Shown: positions 44,108 to 53,265 of the stretch, piece after piece
Numbering within the stretch: position 1 is the stretch's first letter
Layout of the letters: each line of letters opens with the position of its first letter
Assembly: GCA_910579805.1 (NCBI GenBank)
Contig: CAJTWM010000001.1
Span: forward strand, 186,001-250,000
Length of the DNA: 64,000 nt
Reading direction: 5' to 3'
Source of the DNA: an uncultured Lachnospiraceae bacterium
GTDB taxonomy: Bacteria; Bacillota; Clostridia; Lachnospirales; Lachnospiraceae
Notes under the pieces: generated by a model
The model's database searches: none
What the model was told of the DNA's origin: nothing
What the model saw: the letters and a program-made list of their open reading frames with translations, nothing else
Program-made: the position numbers and the translations under genes

Positions 44108-44827
44108 CTATCCCCTAACCAGCTTTCCGATCCAATATTTCAATACGGTCAGCCGATACCTCTTCCTGCTGATCGTCCCATACTTACAAAGCAGCCCCAT
44201 CGTCTCCAAATAAGCCGCTCCCGTTCCGGACGCGCCGCCCAGCGCATAATTGGATATCAGCTCATAGACCGGCGTAAACGTAACCTGCTCATCCCGATAC
44301 ATCCTGAGCATAAATTCATAATCTGCGGAATATCGGTAATCCGTATGGAATACGCCTTTATCTTCGTAAAGTTTTTTCGTCACAAAGCAAGTCGGATGGG
44401 TAATCATCTGATTGGGCAGATTGGTATGGTGATGGATCACGATCGTCGTTTCCTGCCCTTCGTTCAAGATCCTCTCAAACCCGTACAAAATCTGATAGGG
44501 AGCCGCCGTCCTCTGCTCCGCTATTTTTTCGACAGCCTCGCGCTCATAATAATCGTCGCTGTTCACGATCCCGATCAGTTCCCCTTTTGCAAGCCCGATC
44601 CCTTTATTCATGGCATAATAGATCCCCTCATCCTTCTCGGAATAGATATGCATCCTTCCATGAAAGGCCTCTTCATAGGATTTGGCAATTTCTACCGTTT
44701 TATCCGTAGACGCCCCGTCGATGATCAGATATTCAATGTCCTGATATGTCTGATGCAAAACGCTTTCTATCGTTCTGCGAATCGTTTTTTCACTATTAAA
44801 ACACGGAGTAATGACTGTTACAAGCAT
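44108..44827 (-). CDS. Glycosyltransferase family 2
   Basis: A 239-aa WcaE-type transferase: VTVITPCFNSEKTIRRTIESV, IEYLIIDGASTDKTVEI, GIYYAMNKGIGLAKGELIGIVNSDD (metal motif NSDD), HPTCFVTKKLYE and SADYEFMLRM. TAGGAG precedes the ATG. A 58-bp near-copy of its 3' end (44109-44167) recurs at 48891-48948. Confidence 0.92.
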   Translation of the reverse strand: MLVTVITPCFNSEKTIRRTIESVLHQTYQDIEYLIIDGASTDKTVEIAKSYEEAFHGRMHIYSEKDEGIYYAMNKGIGLAKGELIGIVNSDDYYEREAVEKIAEQRTAAPYQILYGFERILNEGQETTIVIHHHTNLPNQMITHPTCFVTKKLYEDKGVFHTDYRYSADYEFMLRMYRDEQVTFTPVYELISNYALGGASGTGAAYLETMGLLCKYGTISRKRYRLTVLKYWIGKLVRG

Positions 44828-44944
44828 AATAATAAACTCCTATCTAAGCCCCTGATACTGTTACGTTTTCTTTTTTTAACTCCTTTTTTGAAGAAGTTGT
44901 TATATTCTACGTTCCATCCTGTCTGGATTCGCAGTGGCTGCAAT

Positions 44945-45913
44945 TCATAATACATTCGTTTTCCTCTTTATCTCATCCCGATAAAGCGTTTCCCCTACCT
45001 CCGGGTATGCATCCACGATCGCTTTCATGGCAATATCGTTTTTCTTTTCTCCCGCGTTCGTATGCTGCAGCCCGCTCTTTCTTGTGCCGATCACATCAAA
45101 ATAAATCAAAGATCCTTTACTGCACAAAACCGTTTTCGTCCCTTTTAAAACGGCCATGCTTTTCAGCCACAGATCGTCCATCATCGGACACAGTCTCTTA
45201 ATATTCTCTTTATGAAAAACCTCTTCTGACAAAGCGTTTGGCGGGTAAAGCACCCCTCCGCATCCTACCGGCATGATCTGCAAAGAAGGATCGGTGTGCC
45301 TGCCAAAACAACTCTCCCAATTCTCATAGAGATCGATCCTGCCGTTTTTATCATAAGTAATCTTATGCGCATATTGGCAGCAAACTTCCTTTGGATGCTT
45401 TAAATGCGTCTCCCAAAGCTGCTGCAAATGATCTTCCGGATATAGAACGTCGTCGTCGATCGTGACCACACATTCTTCCGGATACTCTTTCATTGTATAA
45501 AAATACTTCTTATGCGGCTTTAAGTCCTCGCAGAACCGGATTTCCAGTCCCCGCTTCTTCAGCCGGAGCAATTTCTTCGGAAGTACTGCCTCCCCCGAAA
45601 ACTGCTCTTTGGCCAGCCATAAAATAATTCTTTTCGGCCTATAAGTCTGGTTCATGATCGTTGCGATAGTGATCCATACTTTTGAAATTCTTTCCGGGAA
45701 AGTAGTCAGAGATACGATCAAGCCGTGTTCTTTGTCCGTTCCCGGTTTTGTATTAAAATGCTGGAATGCCGGCGTCCCTATATTCGCCAGAAATTTTGTC
45801 GTTTTATAGACAAGCGGCCAGTTCTTTTTTCCCGCGTCTTTCCTTTTTCTCGCCGCACCGTAAAGTTGTCTTATCATAGACAAGCCATACCTTTCCCTCA
45901 TCTGTGAGAACAT
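44945..45913 (-). CDS. Glycosyltransferase-like protein
   Basis: A 322-aa protein with a GT-A-like core: LIVSLTTFPERISKVWITIATI, PKRIILWLAKEQFSG, ECVVTIDDDVLYPEDHLQQL (DDD metal motif) and PVGCGGVLYPPNALSEEVF. This fits the glycosyltransferase family often labelled DUF in EPS loci. The start is uncertain: ATG 45913 and an ATG at 45901 lack a ribosome site, and ATG 45877 follows GAGGGAAAGG at a long distance. The region just upstream is a recombination scar, so the original 5' end may have been altered. Confidence 0.78.
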   Translation of the reverse strand: MFSQMRERYGLSMIRQLYGAARKRKDAGKKNWPLVYKTTKFLANIGTPAFQHFNTKPGTDKEHGLIVSLTTFPERISKVWITIATIMNQTYRPKRIILWLAKEQFSGEAVLPKKLLRLKKRGLEIRFCEDLKPHKKYFYTMKEYPEECVVTIDDDVLYPEDHLQQLWETHLKHPKEVCCQYAHKITYDKNGRIDLYENWESCFGRHTDPSLQIMPVGCGGVLYPPNALSEEVFHKENIKRLCPMMDDLWLKSMAVLKGTKTVLCSKGSLIYFDVIGTRKSGLQHTNAGEKKNDIAMKAIVDAYPEVGETLYRDEIKRKTNVL

Positions 45914-45929
45914 TATCTGACTGTTTTTG

Positions 45930-46052
45930 TCAGAAATAAATTTTCAAATATCCTAAAAAGAAGAACTTCACTCTGTCCTGAAGCGACGCCTCATACAGTT
46001 TGTATAGCGCAGGTGTCAGGTTGACACCTGTGTTTAAGTATATAATATTCAC
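45930..46052 (-). pseudogene. GT4 gene 5' fragment fused to another gene's 3' end
   Basis: A 40-codon GTG frame reads NIIYLNTGVNLTPALYKLYEA for its first part, matching the N-terminus of the GT4 protein at 39469-40725 (most bases identical over about 80 bp). Then the match switches to a copy of the 3' end and downstream DNA of the gene at 48964 (31-bp block 45936-45966 resembling 48948-48979). It is a deletion or recombination remnant, not a functional gene. Confidence 0.75.
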
Positions 46053-46068
46053 ACATATTCTTCTTTTC

Positions 46069-46380
46069 TTATATTTTATGGAAAATATCCACTAAACATT
46101 TTATCATCTTCTCGCAAACAGATTGCACAATTCTTATAATAGAATTGTCTATAACAACCGCTATTATGAATCCTCCAAAAAAAATCAAAATGATTCGTAA
46201 TATTTCATTTACAATGATATTGGACGTCATCTTTTCAAGAATGCCGCTTCTAACAATGACCCCCATTACGAAAGAATGCAGCAAATATATCGAAAATGTA
46301 TATTTACCTAAAATTTGAATTACTGCTGCGGCCTTCTCATTTTTATCAAGCCTATCCCATCTGTCCGCTTTTGCAGACGC
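46069..46380 (-). pseudogene. Acyltransferase family 3, C-terminal remnant
   Basis: The frame is open from after a TGA at 46381-46383 to 46069. It reads AVIQILGKYTFSIYLLHSFV, the classic last-helices motif of Acyl_transf_3 proteins, then two more hydrophobic segments (ILRIILIFFGGFIIAVVID). The first ~270 residues expected for the family are missing and no start site is present, so it is the 3' stub of a deleted gene. Confidence 0.8.
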
Positions 46381-46423
46381 TCAAATCAGGGAGGTTGAAA
46401 GTGTATTTCTTTCAACCTTATCC
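46363..46423 (-). repeat. Two-hairpin leader element, copy D (divergent)
   Basis: A perfect 9-bp stem GGTTGAAAG/CTTTCAACC (46393-46401 with 46409-46417) plus flanks similar to copies B and E (ATCTG...AAATCAGG...CTTATCC). It lies between the methyltransferase terminator and the acyltransferase remnant. Confidence 0.45.
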
Positions 46424-46450
46424 CCCTTTACGGCACAAACAATCTGTAAG

Positions 46451-46483
46451 AAAAACGTGTACTAAAATCCCTGCTTAGTACAC
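46451..46483 (-). terminator. Terminator of the methyltransferase gene
   Basis: A 9-bp perfect stem GTGTACTAA/TTAGTACAC (46457-46465 with 46475-46483), followed on the minus strand by TTTTT. It begins 9 bp after the methyltransferase stop. Confidence 0.85.
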
Positions 46484-46492
46484 GCTTCTTTT

Positions 46493-47839
46493 TTAAGCAT
46501 ATCCTATTTTTTTATTGCAACCGTACTTTCCTCTCGGTTGAACTCGGGATTTTTTTTCTATTTCTTCTTCCGGCATCATCCCTGCACCCCTAATCAGTGC
46601 TTTCTCTAGTCTACTATTTATACTTAACTTCCTTTCATATTTTCGCCGAATAATACCAGAACATCCCACTGGAGATATATAAATTTCTTTTGGTGCATCA
46701 CTTGAAACAATTTCCCGTAAAGTTCTAAAAACACACTCCTCAGGTTTCTCTGTACAATTAATCAATGTCTGCCTTCCCACTTCAATAATTCCGTCGCTAA
46801 AATCATATAAAGTAGCATTTTGCCCTTCACAAACAATCACATTATCTGTCAAATCCTTTTTTTTCTTATGTATTTTATAGCCATGCTGATCTGATGTCAA
46901 TCTTTTTCCAATCCATTCAACAACCGGAACTGCCCATGAATTACCGATAGCCTGATATCTGTTCGTACGCTTCGCACCTTTTATATTTGTATAATTATCT
47001 GGGAAACCCATGAGCCGTTCACATTCTAGTGGAGAAAGCCGTCTTATTCGTTGATCCTGTACAACAAACAAAGATCCATTATAAGCTGCTGCATTCCCAT
47101 TCCATTTCGTTCCATACGCCGAATACAGACAATCTGAATACTCTCTGAACACTTCAAATAAATGCCCATCCTTTTCAAATACTAAAGTTTCTTTCGGATA
47201 TTCTTCGAATTCTTTATTGTGTATTTCAAACAGCACATCTTCCGGATGAAATTCCTTTCCTCCCGCCAACACATATAACCGCCTCCTCTGCTGCGGCAAT
47301 CCAAAATACTTTGCATCTAAAACTCTCCACGCAACATTTCTTTTCGTTCCTTCCAGTAAACCGGCACTTGGCCATTTTTTCATTAAAATTTCTGTTTCTA
47401 ATCCTGCTAATGATGATATCAAGCATCCAAATGCATTTGTCTTATCACTAAGCACTCCCTCCACATTTTCCCAAAATACCGTGCAAGGCATTTGCCCACT
47501 TTTTTCTCTAATCCTGTCATTTGCCTCAATAATATCTACGAATTTCAGCGTCAAATTACCACGCTCATCATTAAGCCCCTTTTTTCCTCCTGCTAAAGAA
47601 AATGCCTGACAAGGCGTCCCCCCACAAATAAGATCCGGTGTATATAGACTGTCCTCCAATAAAGCTTTAGGAATATTTTTCATGTCGCCCAAATTTTTTA
47701 TTTCAGGAAATTTTTCATTTAATACCCTTGATGGGAATGGTGCAATTTCTGAAAACCACTTGAACTCTAACCCTAATGGTTTCCACGCAACAGAAGCAGC
47801 CTCTATTCCTGAACATATACTTCCAACCGTCTTGATCAT
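46493..47839 (-). CDS. DNA (cytosine-5) methyltransferase of a type II R-M system
   Basis: The 448-aa protein carries C5-methyltransferase motifs: I (GSICSGIEAASVAW), IV (GGTPCQAFSLAGG, catalytic Cys77), VI (ENV 124-126), VIII (QQRRRLYVLAG) and X (NRYQAIGNSWAVPVVEWI). Methylation at C5 of cytosine should protect DNA from the endonuclease encoded upstream. The target-recognition region lies between about 190 and 290. About 110 extra residues follow motif X, with no recognised domain (IYISPVGCSGIIRRK). The start at 47839 follows AAAGGAGAGG; an ATG at 47914 lacks a site. Confidence 0.92.
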   Translation of the reverse strand: MIKTVGSICSGIEAASVAWKPLGLEFKWFSEIAPFPSRVLNEKFPEIKNLGDMKNIPKALLEDSLYTPDLICGGTPCQAFSLAGGKKGLNDERGNLTLKFVDIIEANDRIREKSGQMPCTVFWENVEGVLSDKTNAFGCLISSLAGLETEILMKKWPSAGLLEGTKRNVAWRVLDAKYFGLPQQRRRLYVLAGGKEFHPEDVLFEIHNKEFEEYPKETLVFEKDGHLFEVFREYSDCLYSAYGTKWNGNAAAYNGSLFVVQDQRIRRLSPLECERLMGFPDNYTNIKGAKRTNRYQAIGNSWAVPVVEWIGKRLTSDQHGYKIHKKKKDLTDNVIVCEGQNATLYDFSDGIIEVGRQTLINCTEKPEECVFRTLREIVSSDAPKEIYISPVGCSGIIRRKYERKLSINSRLEKALIRGAGMMPEEEIEKKSRVQPRGKYGCNKKIGYA

Positions 47840-47940
47840 TGCGCCCTCTCCTTTCATAAATATGACTGATATCGATAGTAACATTCTTATAGCGACCTGA
47901 CTCCATTTTATCAAACATCTGTTCGTTTTTCAATACCTTT

Positions 47941-48876
47941 TTATTTTTTTTCCCCTAAATATTCATTAAAGCGTTTTTTCCATTCATTTAAATCATACCA
48001 GCAACATCCAACACATCCTGCTTCATCAGCTTTCGATGTCCCCCTCCATCTTTCATCCCCTTCATAAAACCACTTAATTCCAAAAAAATCTCCTCTTACC
48101 CCATCCGAAACACATTTTTTACAATATCTTTCCTTTTGAAGATTCGTTTGATTGGTTAGTAATTGAAATTTATTCTTTATTTCTTCTTCCGGCATTGTAG
48201 TTTCATTAACTGTTTCTCCGTTAACCCACCGAGAAGATGGAAATTTATGATCAATAATCAATTCTGACGCTGCCTGTGATAAATCAAAACAAGCATCTTT
48301 CAGCGGTAATACTGACTTAATTTTATTTTGAAGACTGACAGAGATGGCAAATCTTTTTTCGTTATCAGCCGCTTTTCTAGGTAATCTAATCAGTAAGTCA
48401 AAAAATTCTTTTTTACCGCACGTAGGACAATCTCTTTTTAACGTTGCAATGTAATATCCACTTTCACGCAACCTCTTTATTCTGGCCCCCGCCTGTGGAT
48501 TCGCTTGCGGAACCGGACCGCATTTTCTGCATTGCCATTTTGTCAAGACTTCACTTCCATTTAAAGCATCAAAAACTGCTTGTGTGTCAAATGCCTGTCT
48601 ATCTTCCCAATATTGACGCTGTTCATTTTGCCACACACTATTTTTTCCGGGATCCAATTCTGTATAACAATATAATATCCATTTCTCCACATCATCATAT
48701 GTAAGCGGAATATCTGCTCCTTGATATTTTGACTTTATAGGTATACATCCATTCCATGTTTTTGCATGATATCTAAATGTTACGCCTAAATAATAATCCT
48801 GCATACCATGTATCCGAAACAATTCGCTTGTTTTTATATTTGGATTAATTCTTCTATTTTCAAACTCATATGCCAT
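47941..48876 (-). CDS. Putative HNH-type restriction endonuclease
   Basis: The 311-aa protein has two zinc pairs (Cys116/Cys119 in CRKCG and Cys150/Cys153 in CPTCG) followed by an HNH-like site: LIIDHKFPSSRW (Asp209-His210), NKFQLLTNQTNLQKERYCKKC (region 236-255, Asn242/245, Cys252/255). The order and spacing fit HNH nucleases of restriction systems, and the cytosine methyltransferase gene follows directly. The recognition site is unknown. The start at 48876 follows GGAGATAAAA; the frame extends upstream into the remnant of a GT2 gene, which is not part of the protein. Confidence 0.82.
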   Translation of the reverse strand: MAYEFENRRINPNIKTSELFRIHGMQDYYLGVTFRYHAKTWNGCIPIKSKYQGADIPLTYDDVEKWILYCYTELDPGKNSVWQNEQRQYWEDRQAFDTQAVFDALNGSEVLTKWQCRKCGPVPQANPQAGARIKRLRESGYYIATLKRDCPTCGKKEFFDLLIRLPRKAADNEKRFAISVSLQNKIKSVLPLKDACFDLSQAASELIIDHKFPSSRWVNGETVNETTMPEEEIKNKFQLLTNQTNLQKERYCKKCVSDGVRGDFFGIKWFYEGDERWRGTSKADEAGCVGCCWYDLNEWKKRFNEYLGEKK

Positions 48877-48890
48877 TTTTATCTCCTCTC

Positions 48891-48948
48891 CATCCCCTAA
48901 CCAGCTTTCCGACCAATATCTCAATATGGTCAGCCGAAACCTCTTCCT
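48891..48948 (-). pseudogene. 3'-end remnant of a GT2 gene
   Basis: 54 of 58 bases match 44109-44167, the last codons and stop region of the GT2 gene, with a one-base deletion that shifts the frame. It lies between the 48964 gene and the endonuclease gene and marks one border of the R-M insertion. Confidence 0.75.
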
Positions 48949-48963
48949 AAATTTTCAAATGCA

Positions 48964-49701
48964 CTAAAAAGAAGAACTCCGTTTCCCGACTTTATAAAAC
49001 TGAAGAAAACTGAAAACATCCCTTATTTTACATTTCCATTCCGTATATACATAATCTGCTCCCGTAGAAGCCGAAACTCCCGTCACTCTCGGAAATCTGG
49101 GAAAATTTTTCACCCTGATCCCATGTTCCCGTATGACCGCCGTATAGACCTTTTCCAGATAGATTCCCTTGCTGTCCTCCACCCTGTCGTATGCGTTCAA
49201 AAAACGGCCGGAAAATAGTTCCACAGGCATTGCGTAAATCTTTGTGTCATACATTTCCCTATGCGTGCGGTTAGGGATATTAAAATAACATTGTCCCTCT
49301 TTTATCTTCGATACAATATCCTTTATGTTATCCACCTTTAATCTGCCCGTCACTTTCACAAAAAAGCTTTCTCCCTCCAAAAGCACGCTGTTTTGGAATA
49401 GATGCTGCATGATCTCGCCTTCTCCGAAGCCTTTTCCATGGATCTTTGCCTGCCCCGCGTCCCCTTTGAAAGAAAGTATTTCCAAACTGACCTGCCTCTC
49501 TTTTGCTTCTTCCGCCAAATAAGAAAGCTTCTCCGCGCCATAATTACTGTTTTCGCAAAAAATGATCTTTGAAAAGGCTTCTGTACGGATGAAAAAACGG
49601 ATACTTTCCTCATATTGCCGCAGCCGCTCCTTTTCATCCCTGAGCGCCAAAAATTCCGTCTCTTTTGCCGGGCGGATCGTCCCTGTCAATATTAAAAGCA
49701 T
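48964..49701 (-). CDS. Unknown protein of the polysaccharide locus
   Basis: A 245-aa soluble protein without membrane segments: LLILTGTIRPAKETEFLALRD, FSKIIFCENSNYG, SFFVKVTGRLKVDNIKDIV, CYFNIPNRTHREMYDTKIYA. The order suggests a nucleotide-sugar-binding, GT-A-like fold, but no family is firmly recognised. AAGGAG precedes the ATG, and the GT-D-like gene ends 10 bp upstream, so it is likely part of the glycan operon. A copy of its 3' end occurs at 45936-45966. Confidence 0.7.
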   Translation of the reverse strand: MLLILTGTIRPAKETEFLALRDEKERLRQYEESIRFFIRTEAFSKIIFCENSNYGAEKLSYLAEEAKERQVSLEILSFKGDAGQAKIHGKGFGEGEIMQHLFQNSVLLEGESFFVKVTGRLKVDNIKDIVSKIKEGQCYFNIPNRTHREMYDTKIYAMPVELFSGRFLNAYDRVEDSKGIYLEKVYTAVIREHGIRVKNFPRFPRVTGVSASTGADYVYTEWKCKIRDVFSFLQFYKVGKRSSSF

Positions 49702-49711
49702 AGCCGTCTCC

Positions 49712-50665
49712 TTACCAATAGCACCCGCCCTCTACCGCCTCGGATTTTCGGATCGTCTCCGCCTCGGAGGGCCGTACCCAATGTTCATTATAAAGTTTCC
49801 CGATCACTTCATGACCGTCCCAGCGTCCTCCCTTGATTCCAAAGAATAACTGCAGGGAACCTCCCACATGCACCGCCTGCTTTCCGGCCCGCTTTATCTT
49901 TACCGCCAAAGGCAGCCCATATGCGCCGCACCCGAGCAGGGCCACGTCAAACTCCTCTTTCATCGTCTCCCGGTACATCCATTCCAATGCGTCAAGCCAC
50001 GTCTCATGCTCGCACCGGTTGCCTGCCAAAGTCTGTACAGCCTTTACGCACCGGAGGTCAAATTCCGGAAGGATCTCTTTATTTTCGAACAACTGCCGCC
50101 GTTTCCCGTACTGGTTCTCTATCGTCCGGGCAAAAGGATGGATCACCACTACCTTTTTTCCCTGAAGCCCGCGCGTCCAAGGTTTCTCAAAATAATACGG
50201 TTCAAACATCCGGAGCATGGCCAGCTCCGCATTCGTCGTACACTCATCCGCCAGATAGCTTTGCAGTAAAATATTCCACACCCCCAGAAGATCAATATCC
50301 TTACAACACTCCATATACAGATCTACAAACTGTTCCAGCGCCGCCTTGTCCTCCGGAAAAAACCCGGAAAGCTGCATGATCCGGGCAAGGGTTCTGTCGT
50401 TCACGCCGCCCCACTTTCCTCCTGCCTTTGTATACAAAACGTCCGCGATGGTCTTCGTTTCCGTACCACCGAATCTGGTAGCCGCAAAAGGTTTTCCTGA
50501 AAGTACCTTTTCATACAGACGTTGATTGCCTTCTTCCGCAGTAAGCACCGGTTTCCTGAACTTCGGTTCCGTCAGGTTCTTTCCGGTCAGACGCCTTGCC
50601 ACGGCATTGACATAGTAGCCGATCCGCGCCCTTTGATAAACTCCTCGAAATTTTCTGTCTTCCAT
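49712..50665 (-). CDS. Putative GT-D-fold-like glycosyltransferase
   Basis: The 317-aa protein has FAATRFGGTETKTIADVLY near residue 60, like the (R)FG(D/G)xE nucleotide-sugar motif of GT-D/DUF1792 enzymes, and DVALLGCGAYGLPLAVKIKRA with AVHVGGSLQLFFGIKG near the C-terminus, like their second conserved block. It is somewhat longer than DUF1792 proteins, so assignment to that fold is tentative. GAGGAAAG precedes the ATG. Confidence 0.65.
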   Translation of the reverse strand: MEDRKFRGVYQRARIGYYVNAVARRLTGKNLTEPKFRKPVLTAEEGNQRLYEKVLSGKPFAATRFGGTETKTIADVLYTKAGGKWGGVNDRTLARIMQLSGFFPEDKAALEQFVDLYMECCKDIDLLGVWNILLQSYLADECTTNAELAMLRMFEPYYFEKPWTRGLQGKKVVVIHPFARTIENQYGKRRQLFENKEILPEFDLRCVKAVQTLAGNRCEHETWLDALEWMYRETMKEEFDVALLGCGAYGLPLAVKIKRAGKQAVHVGGSLQLFFGIKGGRWDGHEVIGKLYNEHWVRPSEAETIRKSEAVEGGCYW

Positions 50666-50721
50666 TAATATTCTTTCCTCGTTTCCGCCCGGTTCAGAGC
50701 GTGTCTAAAGTCTGCGGCCGT

Positions 50722-51882
50722 TTATTCCCCGATACACCGCCTGCTGATCTTCCTGTAAGAAAATACCTCGCTGCCTTTTTCCCTTGCATTCTCAAGCATC
50801 TTCTGATATTCGTTTCCTCTCGTCATCAGCCGCTTAAGCATTTCCTGTATTTCTTCCGTACTGTCCTGATACAAAAATTCCACGTTTCCGCCTACGTCTA
50901 CATGGGTCGTCCCTTCCCAATATTTCACCACCATGGGGATTCCCTGTCCGGCAACCTGTTCCCACATAACGGAATGCCTTCCCGGAAATACTGCCAGATC
51001 CGCCGCCGCAAAATAAGGATAAGTCTGATCCGCTTCGATCCATCCGATATAGTTGATCCGTTCGTCGCTGCTGCACAACTCCTCTAACGGCTGTTTCATA
51101 TCTTCTACCACCGAACCGAATACCAGCAGCTTTAATCGCGGATTGTCGATCCGTTTGACTGCTTCGATCAAAAGCAGCGTCTGCCTTTTTGCATGATCGA
51201 TCTTTCCTCCTGTGATCACCACAAAGTCTTCCTCATCATAACCGAAACGCTTTCTGATCTTTGCCTTTACTTCCGGTTTCCCCGCCTCTTCCGCTTTTTC
51301 GTCGTCCATTCCCATTACGAGCAATTCTACCCTGTCTTTCGGCAATCGGTACCGCTCCGTCATAAAGTCTACCCTTGCGGGAAGCACGCCGTAGAATTTC
51401 TCCACATAGGGATTCAGTTTCCATGCTTTTCTCTTCCAGATCACCCCATGTAAAATATATTTGGAAAGCCAGTTCGTAGCGCTGTTGGAATAATCGCAAT
51501 GATTATCCGCATAGACCTTCACATCCGGATTTTCCTTTTTATAACGGATAATGTCTTCCACATCCATGATCTGCGTACTATGCAGAAAGATCACGTCCGG
51601 TTTCGTTTTGCAAAGCGTCTCGTACAATCCGATATAATGTTTGAGCTTATATGTGTACGGTTTATCCCCTCTGATTGGAATCCGCACGATTTTGACGCCG
51701 TACCGGTCCGTCTCCGTTTCTTTCTCCGTTTTCACATAATTGCCCTCATGGTCATAGACCCACCGGTTCGTAATGACTGTGACGTCATATCCGAAGGAAA
51801 CATGGTATTTCGCTATCAAATTGTCCTGATACCCCCAGCCATCCATAAAAAGGCCGGCAAGGCAAATATGCGTAATATTCAT
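50722..51882 (-). CDS. Glycosyltransferase family 4
   Basis: A 386-aa GT-B protein: GWGYQDNLIAKYHVSFGYDVTVIT, then FLHSTQIMDVEDIIRYK, with donor-domain blocks FVVITGGKIDHAKRQTLLLIEA, KLLVFGSVVEDM and VAGQGIPMVVKYWEGT. The final E-rich motif is degenerate compared with the usual EGxPxxE. It lies between the Wzy-like polymerase and the GT-D-like gene. RBS AGAGG. Confidence 0.86.
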   Translation of the reverse strand: MNITHICLAGLFMDGWGYQDNLIAKYHVSFGYDVTVITNRWVYDHEGNYVKTEKETETDRYGVKIVRIPIRGDKPYTYKLKHYIGLYETLCKTKPDVIFLHSTQIMDVEDIIRYKKENPDVKVYADNHCDYSNSATNWLSKYILHGVIWKRKAWKLNPYVEKFYGVLPARVDFMTERYRLPKDRVELLVMGMDDEKAEEAGKPEVKAKIRKRFGYDEEDFVVITGGKIDHAKRQTLLLIEAVKRIDNPRLKLLVFGSVVEDMKQPLEELCSSDERINYIGWIEADQTYPYFAAADLAVFPGRHSVMWEQVAGQGIPMVVKYWEGTTHVDVGGNVEFLYQDSTEEIQEMLKRLMTRGNEYQKMLENAREKGSEVFSYRKISRRCIGE

Positions 51883-51969
51883 TTTTACCTCTTTTCTGTA
51901 TATCGCAAGCCTGCTTGTGATACTTCTTAAATAGAAAGTTGTAAAATCTTTGATTTTTCAACCTGACTC

Positions 51970-52026
51970 CCATCCGCCCGCTTTAGCGGGCATACAAATC
52001 AGGATCATGAAATTTTCAATTTCACG
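51970..52026 (-). repeat. Two-hairpin leader element, copy E (divergent)
   Basis: A perfect GCCCGC/GCGGGC hairpin (51976-51991) and a TGAAAT/ATTTCA hairpin (52008-52024) with the connecting AAATCAGG seen in copy D. It lies upstream of the GT4 gene that starts at 51882. Confidence 0.45.
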
Positions 52027-52033
52027 TTAATAC

Positions 52034-53203
52034 CTACTGCATATTCTCTTCCTCAATTTTGTACTTTTCTCTTTTCTCCACCTGTACGGAAGATACTACC
52101 ATTCCTGCAAACATCATGGGAAACCAGCTCATCTGCGTGGATTCCATACTGCTCACCGTTACCCCTGTGGCAAGCAGCATGACCGCAAGGATCACGGTAA
52201 TATAAAAAGTCTTTCTGTCCTTTACCTTGATCACATAATAAACGATGCTGAGGACAAACGCTACCAAAAGCAGTATTCCCGCATAACCCATCGAATAGAT
52301 GCACTTCATATAGAGACTGTTCATGTTGGAAAAAACGCTGTTATGGAGTTGTTCCGAACACAGATCCATTCCAAACATCCTGTCCATAAGGCTGCCATTT
52401 CCGATATATTGCCAGATCTCCCGCCAGCCATGATACCGTCCAAGCATATGATCCCGGTTGAAGATCCCTCCGTCCAGTATTTCCAGCATTCCCGTCACGT
52501 CAAATTCCGTAAACACCGGCAGCAGCAAAACCGAAACGGCCAAAAGCAGCGCCACGATCGTAATCGTCAGCATTCCGTTAGCGGCGCGCTGCCGATCCAT
52601 TCCCTTTTCCACAATATAAATAGCCATAAGCACATATACCACAAAAAGCAGTGCCTTTTGTATCCCTGCGTCGGAATTTAAGACCATATAAGGGCAGATA
52701 AGAAAAACCGTAACCAATTTCAGCACCGTATTCCTGCCCAGCATACCGATAAAGACAATTCCTAAAATCATGGCAAAAGCCATATCCGTATCATAATAAT
52801 ACAGATCCCCGCCCGCGTTTTCCACGCCGAATTTCACGCCCGAAGAAAAAAGCCGGTAAAAAAAGTTTACATAAATAACGATATAGGAAGAGGATACCAA
52901 GGCTCCCGCACACTCCTGAATGCGGTCATAATAAACGCGTCCTACAAAATACATTAAAAATGCCGACAATACCTTAAAATAAATTCCGTATCCGTCCGTA
53001 TTTTTTATAAAGGACAAGGTCAAAAGCCCGCCAAGGAATATTACAATTCCGTCTGATAACGTAAAATGCTCCTGTATGGACGGCCTGACCAGCAAAATCT
53101 GATAGACCAGCAAGAAAATAACGAGAAAGACCATCAGATAGTCCAGCCACCGATACGGATATAAAAGATCTACAATTTGTTTTAAAAATAAAAATACCGT
53201 CAT
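52034..53203 (-). CDS. O-antigen ligase/polymerase-like membrane protein (Wzy)
   Basis: A 389-aa protein with about ten membrane segments and a larger extracellular loop (GGIFNRDHMLGRYHGWREIWQYIGNG region, residues about 245-290). FFYRLFSSGVKFGVENAGGDLYYYDTDMAFAM and STQMSWFPMMFAGM correspond closely to the protein at 60752, so the two are paralogues. Probably polymerises repeat units on the outer face of the membrane. Confidence 0.82.
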   Translation of the reverse strand: MTVFLFLKQIVDLLYPYRWLDYLMVFLVIFLLVYQILLVRPSIQEHFTLSDGIVIFLGGLLTLSFIKNTDGYGIYFKVLSAFLMYFVGRVYYDRIQECAGALVSSSYIVIYVNFFYRLFSSGVKFGVENAGGDLYYYDTDMAFAMILGIVFIGMLGRNTVLKLVTVFLICPYMVLNSDAGIQKALLFVVYVLMAIYIVEKGMDRQRAANGMLTITIVALLLAVSVLLLPVFTEFDVTGMLEILDGGIFNRDHMLGRYHGWREIWQYIGNGSLMDRMFGMDLCSEQLHNSVFSNMNSLYMKCIYSMGYAGILLLVAFVLSIVYYVIKVKDRKTFYITVILAVMLLATGVTVSSMESTQMSWFPMMFAGMVVSSVQVEKREKYKIEEENMQ

Positions 53204-53265
53204 TTTACCGCCATACCCCTTGTACGCTTTCCGTACCGTTTTCGACCTATGAAAAATACCCTTCC

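Noticed and set aside
47715..47933. A 72-codon minus-strand frame between the endonuclease and methyltransferase genes (possible control protein)
   Set aside because: It largely overlaps the methyltransferase gene in another frame, lacks a helix-turn-helix pattern and has only a poor ribosome site.
49833..50379. Overlapping plus-strand frames of 110-152 codons
   Set aside because: They are antisense to the GT-D-like gene and show no motif or start signal.
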